NCBI GenBank assembly: GCA_028280805.1
Contig: JANQLB010000084.1
Coordinates: forward strand, 177,910 to 241,909
Direction: 5' to 3'
Length of the DNA: 64,000 nucleotides
Source: Tissierellales bacterium
GTDB lineage: Bacteria; Bacillota; Clostridia; Tissierellales; VENL01
This document shows positions 28,095 through 37,300 of this stretch, piece by piece. A program made the translations under genes and the position numbers. Every line of letters starts with the position of its first letter. Positions within the stretch are counted from its first letter, which is position 1. The notes beneath the pieces were generated by a model. The model did no database searches. It was not told where the DNA came from and worked only from the letters and a program-made list of their open reading frames with translations.

Positions 28095-29453
28095 ATGAAA
28101 AACAGAAAGTTTAATTTATCAGTATTTTTAACTTTAACCCTAGTGATTATATTAGCGATTACGTCATGTGGAGACAATATTCAAGAAAATGAAGAGAAAG
28201 ACATCAATGAGATAGCGTTATCATTTATAAATGACTTACTTGATGGCAACTATGACTATGCTTATGAGAATTATAGTTTTACGGATGAAATGAATAAAGC
28301 AATAGATTCAGCCTTTTTAGATCAGTTTATGACTCAGGTTAAGCAGCTTGCCGGAGATTTTGTTGCGATTGAGGATACACAAGAGAGTAAGCATGAGACC
28401 TATGATATTATTAACATTATATGTGAATTTGAAAAAAAATATATGAGTTTAAATGTTGTATTTGACCAGCAGAAAAAGATTGCCGGAATTAATTCTGCCG
28501 AAGCTCAAGGGTATGATAAGTCAGATAAGACTCCTGAAGCTAAGATACCTGATGCTATAGAAGAACAAGAGGTAGTAATAGGTGAAGGTCAATGGGCTTT
28601 ACCGGGTACTTTAACTCTACCAAAAGAAGGGGAACCTTTTAGTGCTGTTGTTTTAGTTCACGGTTCAGGTCCTCAAGATAGAGATCAAACAATTGGTCCT
28701 AATAAACCTTTTAGAGATATTGCTTGGAATTTAGCTTCAAAAGGCATAGCAGTATTAAGATACGAAAAGAGAACTAAACAACATGTTGATAAAATGAATT
28801 TTGAAGAAGCAACAGTTAAAGAAGAAACTGTTGATGATGCTTTAAGTGCTGTAGAATTACTAAAAACTCATAACTCTGTTGACAAAGATAAGATTTATGT
28901 TTTAGGACACAGCTTAGGAGGATATTTAATTCCAAGGATAGGTATAGAAGATGATGAAATTGCCGGATTTATTATAATGGCAGGATTAACTAGACCATTA
29001 GAGGATGTAATAGTTGAACAAATTGAATATATTTCTTCTTTAGACGGAAAAGTAACAGATACAGAACAAGAGAATATAGATAATTTAAAGACTGCTAGAG
29101 ATATGATTAAAGAGTTAGACATAAATCAAAGCAGTAATTTAAATTTAATGGGGATGCCAGCAAAATACTTGTTGGATTTAAAAGATTACAGACCTACAGA
29201 AATGGCTAAAAGCTTAAATAGACCAATTCTGGTACTTCACGGCGAAAGAGATTATCAAGTAACAATGGAAGATTTCAACAACTGGGAACAAGCCCTTTCA
29301 AGTGAAGATAACACTACTCTTAAATCATTTACAAACCTTAATCATTTGTTTATGGCAGGTGAAGGAATATCTACACCTGATGAGTATTTTTTAAAAAATA
29401 ATGTTTCTCAAGAAGTAATTGACTTTATAAGTAATTGGATAGCTAATCTCTAG
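28095..29453 (+). CDS. Lipoprotein alpha/beta hydrolase with DUF3887 domain
   Basis: 452 residues, ATG with GGGGGA upstream. The signal peptide has lipobox Cys25 (AITSC). Residues about 38-140 are a DUF3887 cystatin-like domain (FINDLLDGNYDYAYENYS). The hydrolase follows, with VHGSGPQDRD (oxyanion region), nucleophile GHSLGG, Asp in LHGERDYQ and His in NLNHLF. It is predicted to be anchored outside the membrane as an esterase or peptidase. The substrate is unknown. The gene is monocistronic with its own terminator. Confidence 0.88.
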   Translation: MKNRKFNLSVFLTLTLVIILAITSCGDNIQENEEKDINEIALSFINDLLDGNYDYAYENYSFTDEMNKAIDSAFLDQFMTQVKQLAGDFVAIEDTQESKHETYDIINIICEFEKKYMSLNVVFDQQKKIAGINSAEAQGYDKSDKTPEAKIPDAIEEQEVVIGEGQWALPGTLTLPKEGEPFSAVVLVHGSGPQDRDQTIGPNKPFRDIAWNLASKGIAVLRYEKRTKQHVDKMNFEEATVKEETVDDALSAVELLKTHNSVDKDKIYVLGHSLGGYLIPRIGIEDDEIAGFIIMAGLTRPLEDVIVEQIEYISSLDGKVTDTEQENIDNLKTARDMIKELDINQSSNLNLMGMPAKYLLDLKDYRPTEMAKSLNRPILVLHGERDYQVTMEDFNNWEQALSSEDNTTLKSFTNLNHLFMAGEGISTPDEYFLKNNVSQEVIDFISNWIANL

Positions 29454-29519
29454 ATTATAAATCTAAATCACCTTAATTTTATTAACTTAAAAAAAAATAA
29501 TATTTTTAATCAGAATACT

Positions 29520-29549
29520 AACAGTCTGCATAAGTGGGCTGTTATTTTT
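29520..29549 (+). terminator. Terminator after the hydrolase lipoprotein gene
   Basis: AACAGTC (29520-29526) pairs with GGCTGTT (29537-29543) with one G-T pair, then ATTTTTG. Confidence 0.7.
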
Positions 29550-29601
29550 GTATTTAAAAATTAAAATTATCATAAATTAAATACATAAATAATACTTATT
29601 G

Positions 29602-29630
29602 TTGACAAAATTTTAATAGGATGATAGAAT
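29602..29630 (+). promoter_or_regulatory. Promoter of the ABC-TetR operon
   Basis: TTGACA (29602-29607), 17 bases, TAGAAT (29625-29630), 65 bases before the ATPase start. Confidence 0.7.
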
Positions 29631-29642
29631 AAATTTAACATT

Positions 29643-29660
29643 ATAGACTGGGTGGTCTAT
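29643..29660 (+). promoter_or_regulatory. Putative TetR-family operator
   Basis: ATAGAC (29643-29648), six bases, GTCTAT (29655-29660) is a palindrome just after the promoter start point. The TetR-type gene at 32087 lies at the end of the same gene run, so autoregulation is inferred. Confidence 0.5.
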
Positions 29661-29694
29661 TTTGATTATATCAGTTAATGAAGGAGGTTTTATA

Positions 29695-30549
29695 ATGTTT
29701 ACAGTAAATAATCTTACTTTTAGGTATCCTAGGAACAAGGATTATACAATTAAAGGAATTAGCTTTGAAATTAAAGAAGGAGAAATTTTTGGTCTTCTAG
29801 GACCTAGTGGAGTAGGTAAGAGTACTACTCAGAAAATTTTAATAAAGCTCTTGCATAATTACCGTGGAGAAGTTTCATACATGAACGAGAACCTTAACTC
29901 CTATGGAAAAGAATTTTATCAGGATATTGGGGTAGGATTTGAGATGCCGGTTCATTTTTCAAAACTTACAGCAGAGGAAAATATATCTTTTTTTAAGAAG
30001 CTTTATAAATTTAAGGTAGATTCAGATGAGCTTCTAAAAAGATTGGGACTTTACAAAGATAAAAATAAAAAAGTAAGCCAATTTTCAAAAGGTATGAAAG
30101 TTAGGCTGAATTTCGTTAGAGCGTTATTAAATAATCCTAAAATATTATTCTTAGATGAACCAACAAGCGGTCTAGACCCTAAAAATGCAAGAATTATTAA
30201 AGATATGATAAAAGAATATAAAGATAATGGAGGAACTGTGCTTCTTACAACACATTTAATGAATGACGTAGATGAATTATGTAATAGAGTAGCTTTTATG
30301 GTAGATGGGAAAATATCTGAAATAGATACTCCTAAAAATCTTAAGCTTAAACATGGTGAAAGAAGAGTTGATATTGAATATGAAGATGATAGTAACATAA
30401 CCAAGGTTTCCTTTGATTTAGACAATTTAAGTGGAGATAAAAAGCTTCTGGATATTATAAACAATAGAAAAATAATTACTATGCACAGTAAGGAAACTAC
30501 ACTTGATGATATTTTCATTAAGGTAACAGGGGTGGAAAATCATGAATAA
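29695..30549 (+). CDS. ABC transporter ATP-binding protein
   Basis: The ATG at 29695 is chosen, seven bases after GAAGGAGGT, giving about 284 residues. Walker A is GPSGVGKS, the signature is FSKGMKVRL, Walker B is ILFLDEPTSGLD, and the switch His is in TTH. Residues after 215 form the usual extra C-terminal domain of export ATPases. It overlaps the first permease by eight bases. With two permeases and a TetR regulator it forms a drug- or peptide-export operon behind a TTGACA promoter and a palindromic operator. Confidence 0.93.
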   Translation: MFTVNNLTFRYPRNKDYTIKGISFEIKEGEIFGLLGPSGVGKSTTQKILIKLLHNYRGEVSYMNENLNSYGKEFYQDIGVGFEMPVHFSKLTAEENISFFKKLYKFKVDSDELLKRLGLYKDKNKKVSQFSKGMKVRLNFVRALLNNPKILFLDEPTSGLDPKNARIIKDMIKEYKDNGGTVLLTTHLMNDVDELCNRVAFMVDGKISEIDTPKNLKLKHGERRVDIEYEDDSNITKVSFDLDNLSGDKKLLDIINNRKIITMHSKETTLDDIFIKVTGVENHE

Positions 30550-31267
30550 TGTTTTTGTTCTTATTGGTGGAGAAATAAAGAGGATGAAAAAGTACAATAT
30601 TTTAGGAGCAAGTGTTTTTGTAGCATTAATATGGATAGGAGTTTTACATTTTACAGAAGCTGAAGATATAACTTATTTATTTCCCTATCTTGTATTTTTT
30701 GATGCAGTCTCAATGGCTATGCTTATGGTTGGTGTTACTATGTTCTTTGAAAAGCAGGAAGGAACTCTTAAAACTTTACTTGTATCACCAATAAATAAAT
30801 CTGAGTATATACTCTCAAAAGTATTTGTTAATGTTCTTTCAAATATCTTAACTTTACTGTTACTATATTTATATGCAAGGATTTTTAAAGAGATTGACTT
30901 AAATATTTTAGGACTATTGGGAGCAGTTATATTGGTTGCTTTCTTCCATTCTCTTTTAGGTGTAATCTTAACTTATTATTCAAAAGATTTTACTGATTTA
31001 CTTATGAAAATGTTTTTATATTCATTAATTTTTATGTTGCCGGTAATATTGGAGCAGGTTGACATAATTTCAGGTCAGTTAATAGATAAACTGATTTATA
31101 TTATACCTACTAAGGCTTCAATGTCTTTATTCTTAGCGTCTACGGGATTAATTGAAACATGGGAGATTTATCTTTCTATAGCTTACATGGTAACAGCTTC
31201 TGTGATAATGTATATCATTGTTTCTAAAAAGTTTGACGAATTTGCTGTAAAAGGAAGTGGTGTATAA
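30542..31267 (+). CDS. ABC-2 type permease (first)
   Basis: 241 residues with six membrane helices, the ABC-2 plan. FFEKQEGTLKTLLVSPINKSEYILSK at about 70-95 is the typical cytoplasmic loop after helix 2. It is a membrane subunit of the exporter with the ATPase upstream. Its stop overlaps the start of the second permease by one base (TAATG). Confidence 0.9.
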   Translation: MNNVFVLIGGEIKRMKKYNILGASVFVALIWIGVLHFTEAEDITYLFPYLVFFDAVSMAMLMVGVTMFFEKQEGTLKTLLVSPINKSEYILSKVFVNVLSNILTLLLLYLYARIFKEIDLNILGLLGAVILVAFFHSLLGVILTYYSKDFTDLLMKMFLYSLIFMLPVILEQVDIISGQLIDKLIYIIPTKASMSLFLASTGLIETWEIYLSIAYMVTASVIMYIIVSKKFDEFAVKGSGV

Positions 31268-31989
31268 TGTATATAGCTTTTTTATTAAGCGAACTTAAGA
31301 AATATTCACGAGATTCAATGATGAAATTTTTAATAATATATCCATTGATATTTGGATTAATCGGAAGATACCTTCTTCCACAGATATCTGAATCTAGCGG
31401 ATTTAGCATAGATGCTTATGCTGATATTGTTATTGTAATACTTACACTAATAACACCTCAGATGTTTGGAGCATTAATAGGATTTTCTATTTTAGATGAT
31501 AGAGACGATCATATATTTTCATCAATAAAGGTAACGCCTTTAAGTATAAACCAGTTTCTTTCATTTAGGCTTATAATGGTGTTTATCTTATCCTTTATCG
31601 CTACAATATTTGTAATGTGGTTTTCGGATATTGGAGATTTAGGCTTTGGAAATATAGTAGCTATTTCATTTTTAGCTTCTCTAGCAGCTCCTATGATAGG
31701 ACTTTTCATAAACGCATTATCTAATAACAAGATTGAAGGCTTTGCAGTTATGAAAGGGACGGGGATCATAATAATATTTCCAATAATTGCTTTGTTTTTC
31801 TTGGATAATAAGGAATTTATATTTTCCTTTTCTCCGGGTTTTTGGCCTGCTAAGGCTATCAGTACAATAATTCGAGGAGAAGAAATTTTTAATTTATCAT
31901 TTAATCAATACTATTTTATAGGGTTAATCTATATAATTTTATTAAACATACTAGCATATAAATTTTTCAAGCATAAAACTCATATATAG
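31267..31989 (+). CDS. ABC-2 type permease (second)
   Basis: 240 residues, six membrane helices, DDRDDHIFSSIKVTPLSINQFLSFR in the same loop position as in its partner, so the two permeases are paralogs that probably form a heterodimer. It is followed by a short hairpin and then the TetR gene. Confidence 0.9.
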   Translation: MYIAFLLSELKKYSRDSMMKFLIIYPLIFGLIGRYLLPQISESSGFSIDAYADIVIVILTLITPQMFGALIGFSILDDRDDHIFSSIKVTPLSINQFLSFRLIMVFILSFIATIFVMWFSDIGDLGFGNIVAISFLASLAAPMIGLFINALSNNKIEGFAVMKGTGIIIIFPIIALFFLDNKEFIFSFSPGFWPAKAISTIIRGEEIFNLSFNQYYFIGLIYIILLNILAYKFFKHKTHI

Positions 31990-32003
31990 TAAAATAATAT
32001 TTA

Positions 32004-32029
32004 ATAGGGCAAGGACAACCTTGTCCTAT
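32004..32029 (+). terminator. Hairpin between the exporter genes and the TetR gene
   Basis: ATAGGGCAAGG (32004-32014) pairs with CCTTGTCCTAT (32019-32029), ACAA loop. There is only a weak T tail, so it may be partial termination. Confidence 0.6.
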
Positions 32030-32086
32030 AAATTTGTTTATATATGATAATATATAAGTAAAAGTTTTTACTGAGGTGATATAGAT

Positions 32087-32683
32087 TTGAAAGAAAAAAA
32101 ATTCAAAAAAAAGGAACAGCTATTAGAAATTGCAATAAAAGAATTTGCAGAAAAAGGATATGAAAATTCCTCACTAAATAATATCCTTAAGGAGACTGGT
32201 ATAAGTAAAGGTACTTTTTATTATCATTTTAAAAATAAAGAGGACCTATATGGTTATATAATTAGTATACTTATAGAAGAAAAGAAGAATTTTCTTCAAA
32301 AAAATTTTAATGCTGAAATTTATAAACAAGATATTTTTTCAATATTAAAAAATCTAACTAATATTGGTTTAGAATTTGCTCGTTCAAATCCTCAGATTAA
32401 TAAATTTGCTGAAAGTTTCATGAAAGAAAAAGACAATGAAATATATCATAAAATGATAAATAAATTTTCACCTGATACCTATGAATATATAGATAACCTT
32501 ATAGAAATGTCATATCAAAAAGGAGAGATAAGAGGAGATCTGCCCAATGAATTTGTAAAACGTATAGTTTCTTATTTATTTTCAAATATTTTTGAGATAG
32601 CTAATATGTTTAAGTTAGAAGATTTTGAAGATATATCAGATATATTAATTAAATTTATCAAAAGCGGTTTAGAGAAGAAGTAA
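32087..32683 (+). CDS. TetR/AcrR-family regulator
   Basis: 198 residues from a TTG preceded by GAGGTGAT. The N-terminal helix-turn-helix is SLNNILKETGISKGTFYYHFKNKEDLY (about 26-52), followed by an all-helical ligand domain. It directly follows the exporter operon and probably represses it at the ATAGAC-N6-GTCTAT site near 29650. The ligand is unknown. Confidence 0.9.
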   Translation: MKEKKFKKKEQLLEIAIKEFAEKGYENSSLNNILKETGISKGTFYYHFKNKEDLYGYIISILIEEKKNFLQKNFNAEIYKQDIFSILKNLTNIGLEFARSNPQINKFAESFMKEKDNEIYHKMINKFSPDTYEYIDNLIEMSYQKGEIRGDLPNEFVKRIVSYLFSNIFEIANMFKLEDFEDISDILIKFIKSGLEKK

Positions 32684-32713
32684 TAACTACTATATCTTTT
32701 TATGGGGGTTTTT

Positions 32714-33910
32714 ATGCTTAGTCAAAGAATATTAAAAATCAATCCTTCTATTACTGTTGATTTAACTGATAAATTAGAAAGATTACAAAGAGTAGGAGTA
32801 GACATAATAAAATTAAACATTGGTGAGCCGGACTTTGAGACTCCACAAAACATAATTGATGCGGCAAAAAAAGCATTAGACAATGGATATACCAGATACA
32901 CAGCAGTTTCCGGAAGCTTAGATTTAAGAGAAGCCATATGCAGAAAACTCATAAAAGATAATAACTTAAAGTATACACATGATGAAATTATAGTAACCAC
33001 AGGTGCTAAACAAGCTCTTGTTAATACCTTGATGACATTATGCAATCAAGGAGATGAAGTCATATTAATTACTCCCTGCTGGGTAAGTTACATTGAAATG
33101 ATTAAGCTGTCTGAAGCTGTTCCGGTTATTGTGGAACTAGACTCAAATCAAGATTTTAAGCTGGATATAGATAAGATAAAGAAAGTTATAACTAAACGTA
33201 CAAAGGCAATATTAATCAATACGCCAAACAACCCGACAGGTGCAGTCTATAAGAGAGATGAACTTAATGAATTAGGTAAATTAGCAGTAAATAATAACTT
33301 TTATATAATATCTGATGAAATCTACGAAAAACTTGTATATGATGGAGCTAAGCATCACTCTATAGCTTCATTATCAGACGAAATAAAACAAAGGACTATA
33401 ACTGTAAACGGCTTCTCGAAAACCTATGCCATGACGGGCTGGAGATTAGGATATGCTGCAGGTAATAAAAAGATAATTAGAGCGATGAATAATTTACAGG
33501 GACATATGACATCAGGAGCTAATTCTATAGCACAAAAGGCAGCTATTGAAGCTCTTTTAGGTTCACAAGACCAAGTCAGCATGATGGTAGAAGAATATCA
33601 GAAAAGAAGGATGTATCTCTTAAACAGATTAAACAATATAGACGGGCTAGATTGTAACGATACCAAAGGTGCATTTTATTTAATGCCTAATATATCTAAG
33701 TTTTACGGAAAAACACTTAGAGGAAGATATATAAAAGATTCTATGGGATTTGCAGATTTTTTGTTAGAAGAAGCACAAGTTGCAGTAGTTCCTGGCATAG
33801 CATTTCATGCTCCTAATACTATTCGTATAGCTTATTGTAATTCATTAGAAAATATTAAAAAAGGTATTGATAAGATAGAAAGAATTCTTAACGAAAACAC
33901 GAACATTTAA
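32714..33910 (+). CDS. PLP-dependent aminotransferase, aspartate/aromatic type I
   Basis: The ATG at 32714 is chosen because GGGGGT lies just before it. About 398 residues, class I fold. NTPNNPTG binds the cofactor ring region, ISDEIYEKLVY carries the Asp/Tyr pair, FSKTYAMTGWRLGY holds the Schiff-base lysine, and RIAYCNS has the carboxylate-binding Arg. It is closest in style to aspartate or aromatic aminotransferases of Firmicutes. The exact substrate is open. It lies between the TetR gene and the purine operon with its own spacing. Confidence 0.9.
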   Translation: MLSQRILKINPSITVDLTDKLERLQRVGVDIIKLNIGEPDFETPQNIIDAAKKALDNGYTRYTAVSGSLDLREAICRKLIKDNNLKYTHDEIIVTTGAKQALVNTLMTLCNQGDEVILITPCWVSYIEMIKLSEAVPVIVELDSNQDFKLDIDKIKKVITKRTKAILINTPNNPTGAVYKRDELNELGKLAVNNNFYIISDEIYEKLVYDGAKHHSIASLSDEIKQRTITVNGFSKTYAMTGWRLGYAAGNKKIIRAMNNLQGHMTSGANSIAQKAAIEALLGSQDQVSMMVEEYQKRRMYLLNRLNNIDGLDCNDTKGAFYLMPNISKFYGKTLRGRYIKDSMGFADFLLEEAQVAVVPGIAFHAPNTIRIAYCNSLENIKKGIDKIERILNENTNI

Positions 33911-33985
33911 TATAAAAATCAACTATAAGATACGGCTCATATCATATTATAACAAAATCATTACAAAAATAATTCGATTAATCTG

Positions 33986-34014
33986 TTGACATGCTACTGT
34001 TAACTTGTTATCAT
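33986..34014 (+). promoter_or_regulatory. Promoter of the purine operon
   Basis: TTGACA (33986-33991), 17 bases, TATCAT (34009-34014). The start of transcription falls about 30 bases before the first aptamer. Confidence 0.75.
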
Positions 34015-34050
34015 GAAAATATAATATTAAAAATCGACAAATTAATAGTT

Positions 34051-34117
34051 CCCATATAAATTTCAGGATATGGCTGAAAAGTTTCTACCAAGTGACCGTA
34101 AATCACTTGACTATGGG
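34051..34117 (+). ncRNA. Guanine aptamer of the tandem purine-operon riboswitch
   Basis: P1 is CCCATA (34051-34056) with TATGGG (34112-34117). TTTCTACCA and CCGTAAAT are the conserved junction and loop parts. The C in GACTATGGG gives guanine specificity. It is directly followed by a PRPP-type aptamer. Confidence 0.95.
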
Positions 34118-34120
34118 TGA

Positions 34121-34232
34121 AAGTGCATCTAGGGTTCCGAAGGTTATTCTTTGTCTGGTCCAAGCGATGCAGATATTACAGTTATATTTTTTGTAATATT
34201 ACACCTTGGGGATAAAAGCCCGGAGGGATAGG
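34121..34232 (+). ncRNA. PRPP (ykkC subtype 2b) aptamer of the tandem riboswitch
   Basis: It has the ykkC-class conserved parts: TGCATC with GATGCA as first stem, CTAGGGTTCCG, CTGGTCCAAG, and the distal GGGGATAAAAGCCCGG. Being in front of purL and behind a guanine aptamer marks the PRPP subtype, not guanidine or ppGpp. The distal AAAAGCCC is also the left arm of the terminator, so PRPP binding should prevent termination. Confidence 0.9.
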
Positions 34233-34277
34233 TTTCACTTATTGGTGAATCCTATCCCTTTGGGCTTTTAATTTTTT
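34214..34277 (+). terminator. Riboswitch-controlled terminator before purL
   Basis: AAAAGCCC (34214-34221) pairs with GGGCTTTT (34262-34269), enclosing AGGGATAGG with CCTATCCCT and TTCAC with GTGAA, then T6. The left arm overlaps the PRPP aptamer. Confidence 0.92.
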
Positions 34278-34332
34278 AAACTTAAACAGGGTAAACTTTA
34301 AATGATATATAAGGATTAAAAAGGTGGTGACT

Positions 34333-37300
34333 ATGATGGACAAAAATGTTAGAAGGATTTTTGTTGAAAAAAAAGACAATTTAGATGTAGAAGCTAAACA
34401 CTTACTATTAGATTTAAAAGGAAATCTTAATTTACCAGGATTAACAAACTTAAGGATAATTAATCGTTACGATATTTCAGGTATTTCAGACGAAGAATTT
34501 AAGACAGCTAAAAGAACTATATTTTCTGAGCCTAATCTAGACATAGTTACAGATGAAGAATTAATAATTAATGATAGCAACAGAGTTTTTGCAGTAGAGT
34601 TTCTACCCGGTCAATATGACCAAAGAGCTGACTCGGCAGCTCAATGTGTGCAGATTCTTACTCAGAAAGAAAAGCCTTTGGTAAGAACAGCTAAGCTGAT
34701 TATATTAGAAGGAAATATTACTGATGAACAATTTAGTAAGATTAAGAAATATTGTATAAACCCTGTTGATTCTAGAGAAGCATCATTAGAAAAACTCAAT
34801 TCTCTTGAGCTTCAATATGAAGTTCCAAAAGATGTAATTATTTTAGAAGGATTTATAGATAAAAATCATAAAGAACTTAAAGATTTTAGAGACAGTATGG
34901 GTTTTGCCATGAGTATTCAAGACTTAGAATTTTGTCAGAACTATTTTAAAAACACTGAAAAAAGAAACCCTTCCATAACTGAACTAAAGGTAATTGATAC
35001 CTATTGGTCAGATCACTGTAGACATACCACATTTTTAACCAAGATAGAAGATGTAAAATTTAGTAATGATGAATATGGTAAGTCGTTAGAGAGCGTTTTT
35101 AATGATTATCTGGAAGCAAGAAAATATGTATATGGTGATGAAAAAAGAGATATTTCCTTAATGGATATAGCGGTAATAGGAATGAAGGAGTTAAGAAAAA
35201 GAGGATTATTAGATGATTTAGATGTATCTGATGAGATAAATGCTTGTAGCATAAGCGTTAATGTAGATATAGATGGTAAAAATGAAGAGTGGCTTGTCAT
35301 GTTTAAAAACGAAACCCATAATCACCCTACTGAAATTGAGCCATTTGGGGGTGCTGCTACATGCTTAGGCGGAGCTATAAGAGATCCGCTTTCAGGAAGA
35401 TCATATGTATATCAAGCTATGCGTATTACAGGTAGCGGAGACCCGAGAGCCAAGGTAGAAGATACTCTGCCCGGTAAACTTCCGCAGAGAAAGATTACAA
35501 CAGAGGCAGCTCAAGGTTACAGTTCATATGGAAACCAGATAGGTTTAGCTACAGGATTAGTATCTGAAATTTATGATGAGGGATATATAGCAAAAAGGAT
35601 GGAAATAGGAGCAGTTATAGCTGCTGCTCCTAAAGAAAACGTAATAAGAAAAAAACCGGAAGATGGAGACTTAGTAATACTCGTCGGAGGAAGAACAGGA
35701 AGAGACGGATGTGGTGGAGCGACAGGTTCGTCTAAAAAACACACAGAAGCATCTATTTTAACTTGCGGGGCTGAAGTGCAGAAAGGAAATCCTCCTGTAG
35801 AGAGAAAACTTCAAAGATTATTTAGAAATCCTAATTTCAGTAAGCTCGTAAAAAAGTGTAATGATTTTGGTGCAGGTGGAGTGTCTGTTGCCATAGGAGA
35901 GCTTGCAGACAGCCTTGAGATAAATTTAGATGAAATTCCTAAAAAATATGAAGGTTTAGATGGTACTGAGCTTGCAATATCAGAATCACAAGAAAGAATG
36001 GCAGTAGTAATAGATAAGGAAAATCTAGAAAAAATAAAAGAGTATGCAAGTGAAGAAAATCTTGAAATAGCTGTAGTTGCTAAAGTTACCTCTAGTAATA
36101 GATTAATAATGAAGTGGCGTGAAAAAACGATTTTAGATATAAGCAGGGAGTTTTTAAATACCAATGGTATCAAGCAGAAAACAAAAGTGTATGTAGACAG
36201 CCCTTCCAAAGAAGAAAATTATTTTAATAAGATTCCGTTATCAGTTGAAAATAATATTGATAATATACAAAAAGCTTTTATAGAAAATCTAAAAAATTTA
36301 AATGTTGCATGTCAAAAAGGTCTCGTAGAAATGTTTGATAGTACCATAGGAGCAGCAACTGTAATTATGCCTTTTGGGGGTAAGTACCAGCTTACACCGG
36401 CTCAAAGCATGATAGCAAAAATACCGCTTACAAAAGGTGAAACTAATACATGTACTATAATGACTTACGGCTTTGACCCTAAGCTTTCAAGCTGGAGTCC
36501 TTTTCATGGAGGAATTTATGCAGTAATTGATTCTGTGGCTAAAGTTGTAGCATCAGGAGGAAATCATAAAAACATAAGACTTACTCTGCAAGAATACTTT
36601 GAAAAACTAGGAAATGACGAAAGAAAATGGGGTAAGCCGTTTAGTGCCTTGTTAGGTGCATATCATGCACAAAAAAGCTTTGGTATACCCGCTATTGGAG
36701 GGAAGGACAGTATGTCAGGTACTTTTAATGATTTTAATGTTCCTCCAACTCTAGTTAGTTTTGCTGTAGATGTATTAGATGCAAGAACTGTTGTATCTCC
36801 AGAGTTAAAAAAGACTAACAGTACAATTGTACTCATAAAAGGTAACAGACTCGAAAATGAACTGCCTGATTTTAATACTTTAAATGGCAATTTCACAAAA
36901 ATCTATCAATTAATACAGCAAGGAAAAGTTATGTCTGCTCATACAGTAGGTTTTGGAGGAACAGCAGCAGCAATTAGTAAAATGGCTTTTGGCAATAAGA
37001 TAGGTATCACTTTTAATGGAGAAGTTAATCTAAAAGAATTATTTAGACCTAATTATGGTTCTTTAGTGTTAGAAATAGATAGTAGTGAAGATTTAGATAA
37101 GTTGTTTGAAAATGTAGAGTATAAGATATTAGGTCACACAAATAATAACAGCCTTATTCAAATAAATGATAATGAAATTGATTTAGAACTGGCAATTAAA
37201 GCATGGACTGAGCCTTTAAACAGTATTTTTCCCATAAAAGAAGGAGGTAATGGCAGACCACATACTATCAGCTATGATAAAGGAAATAAGATTAAACGAG

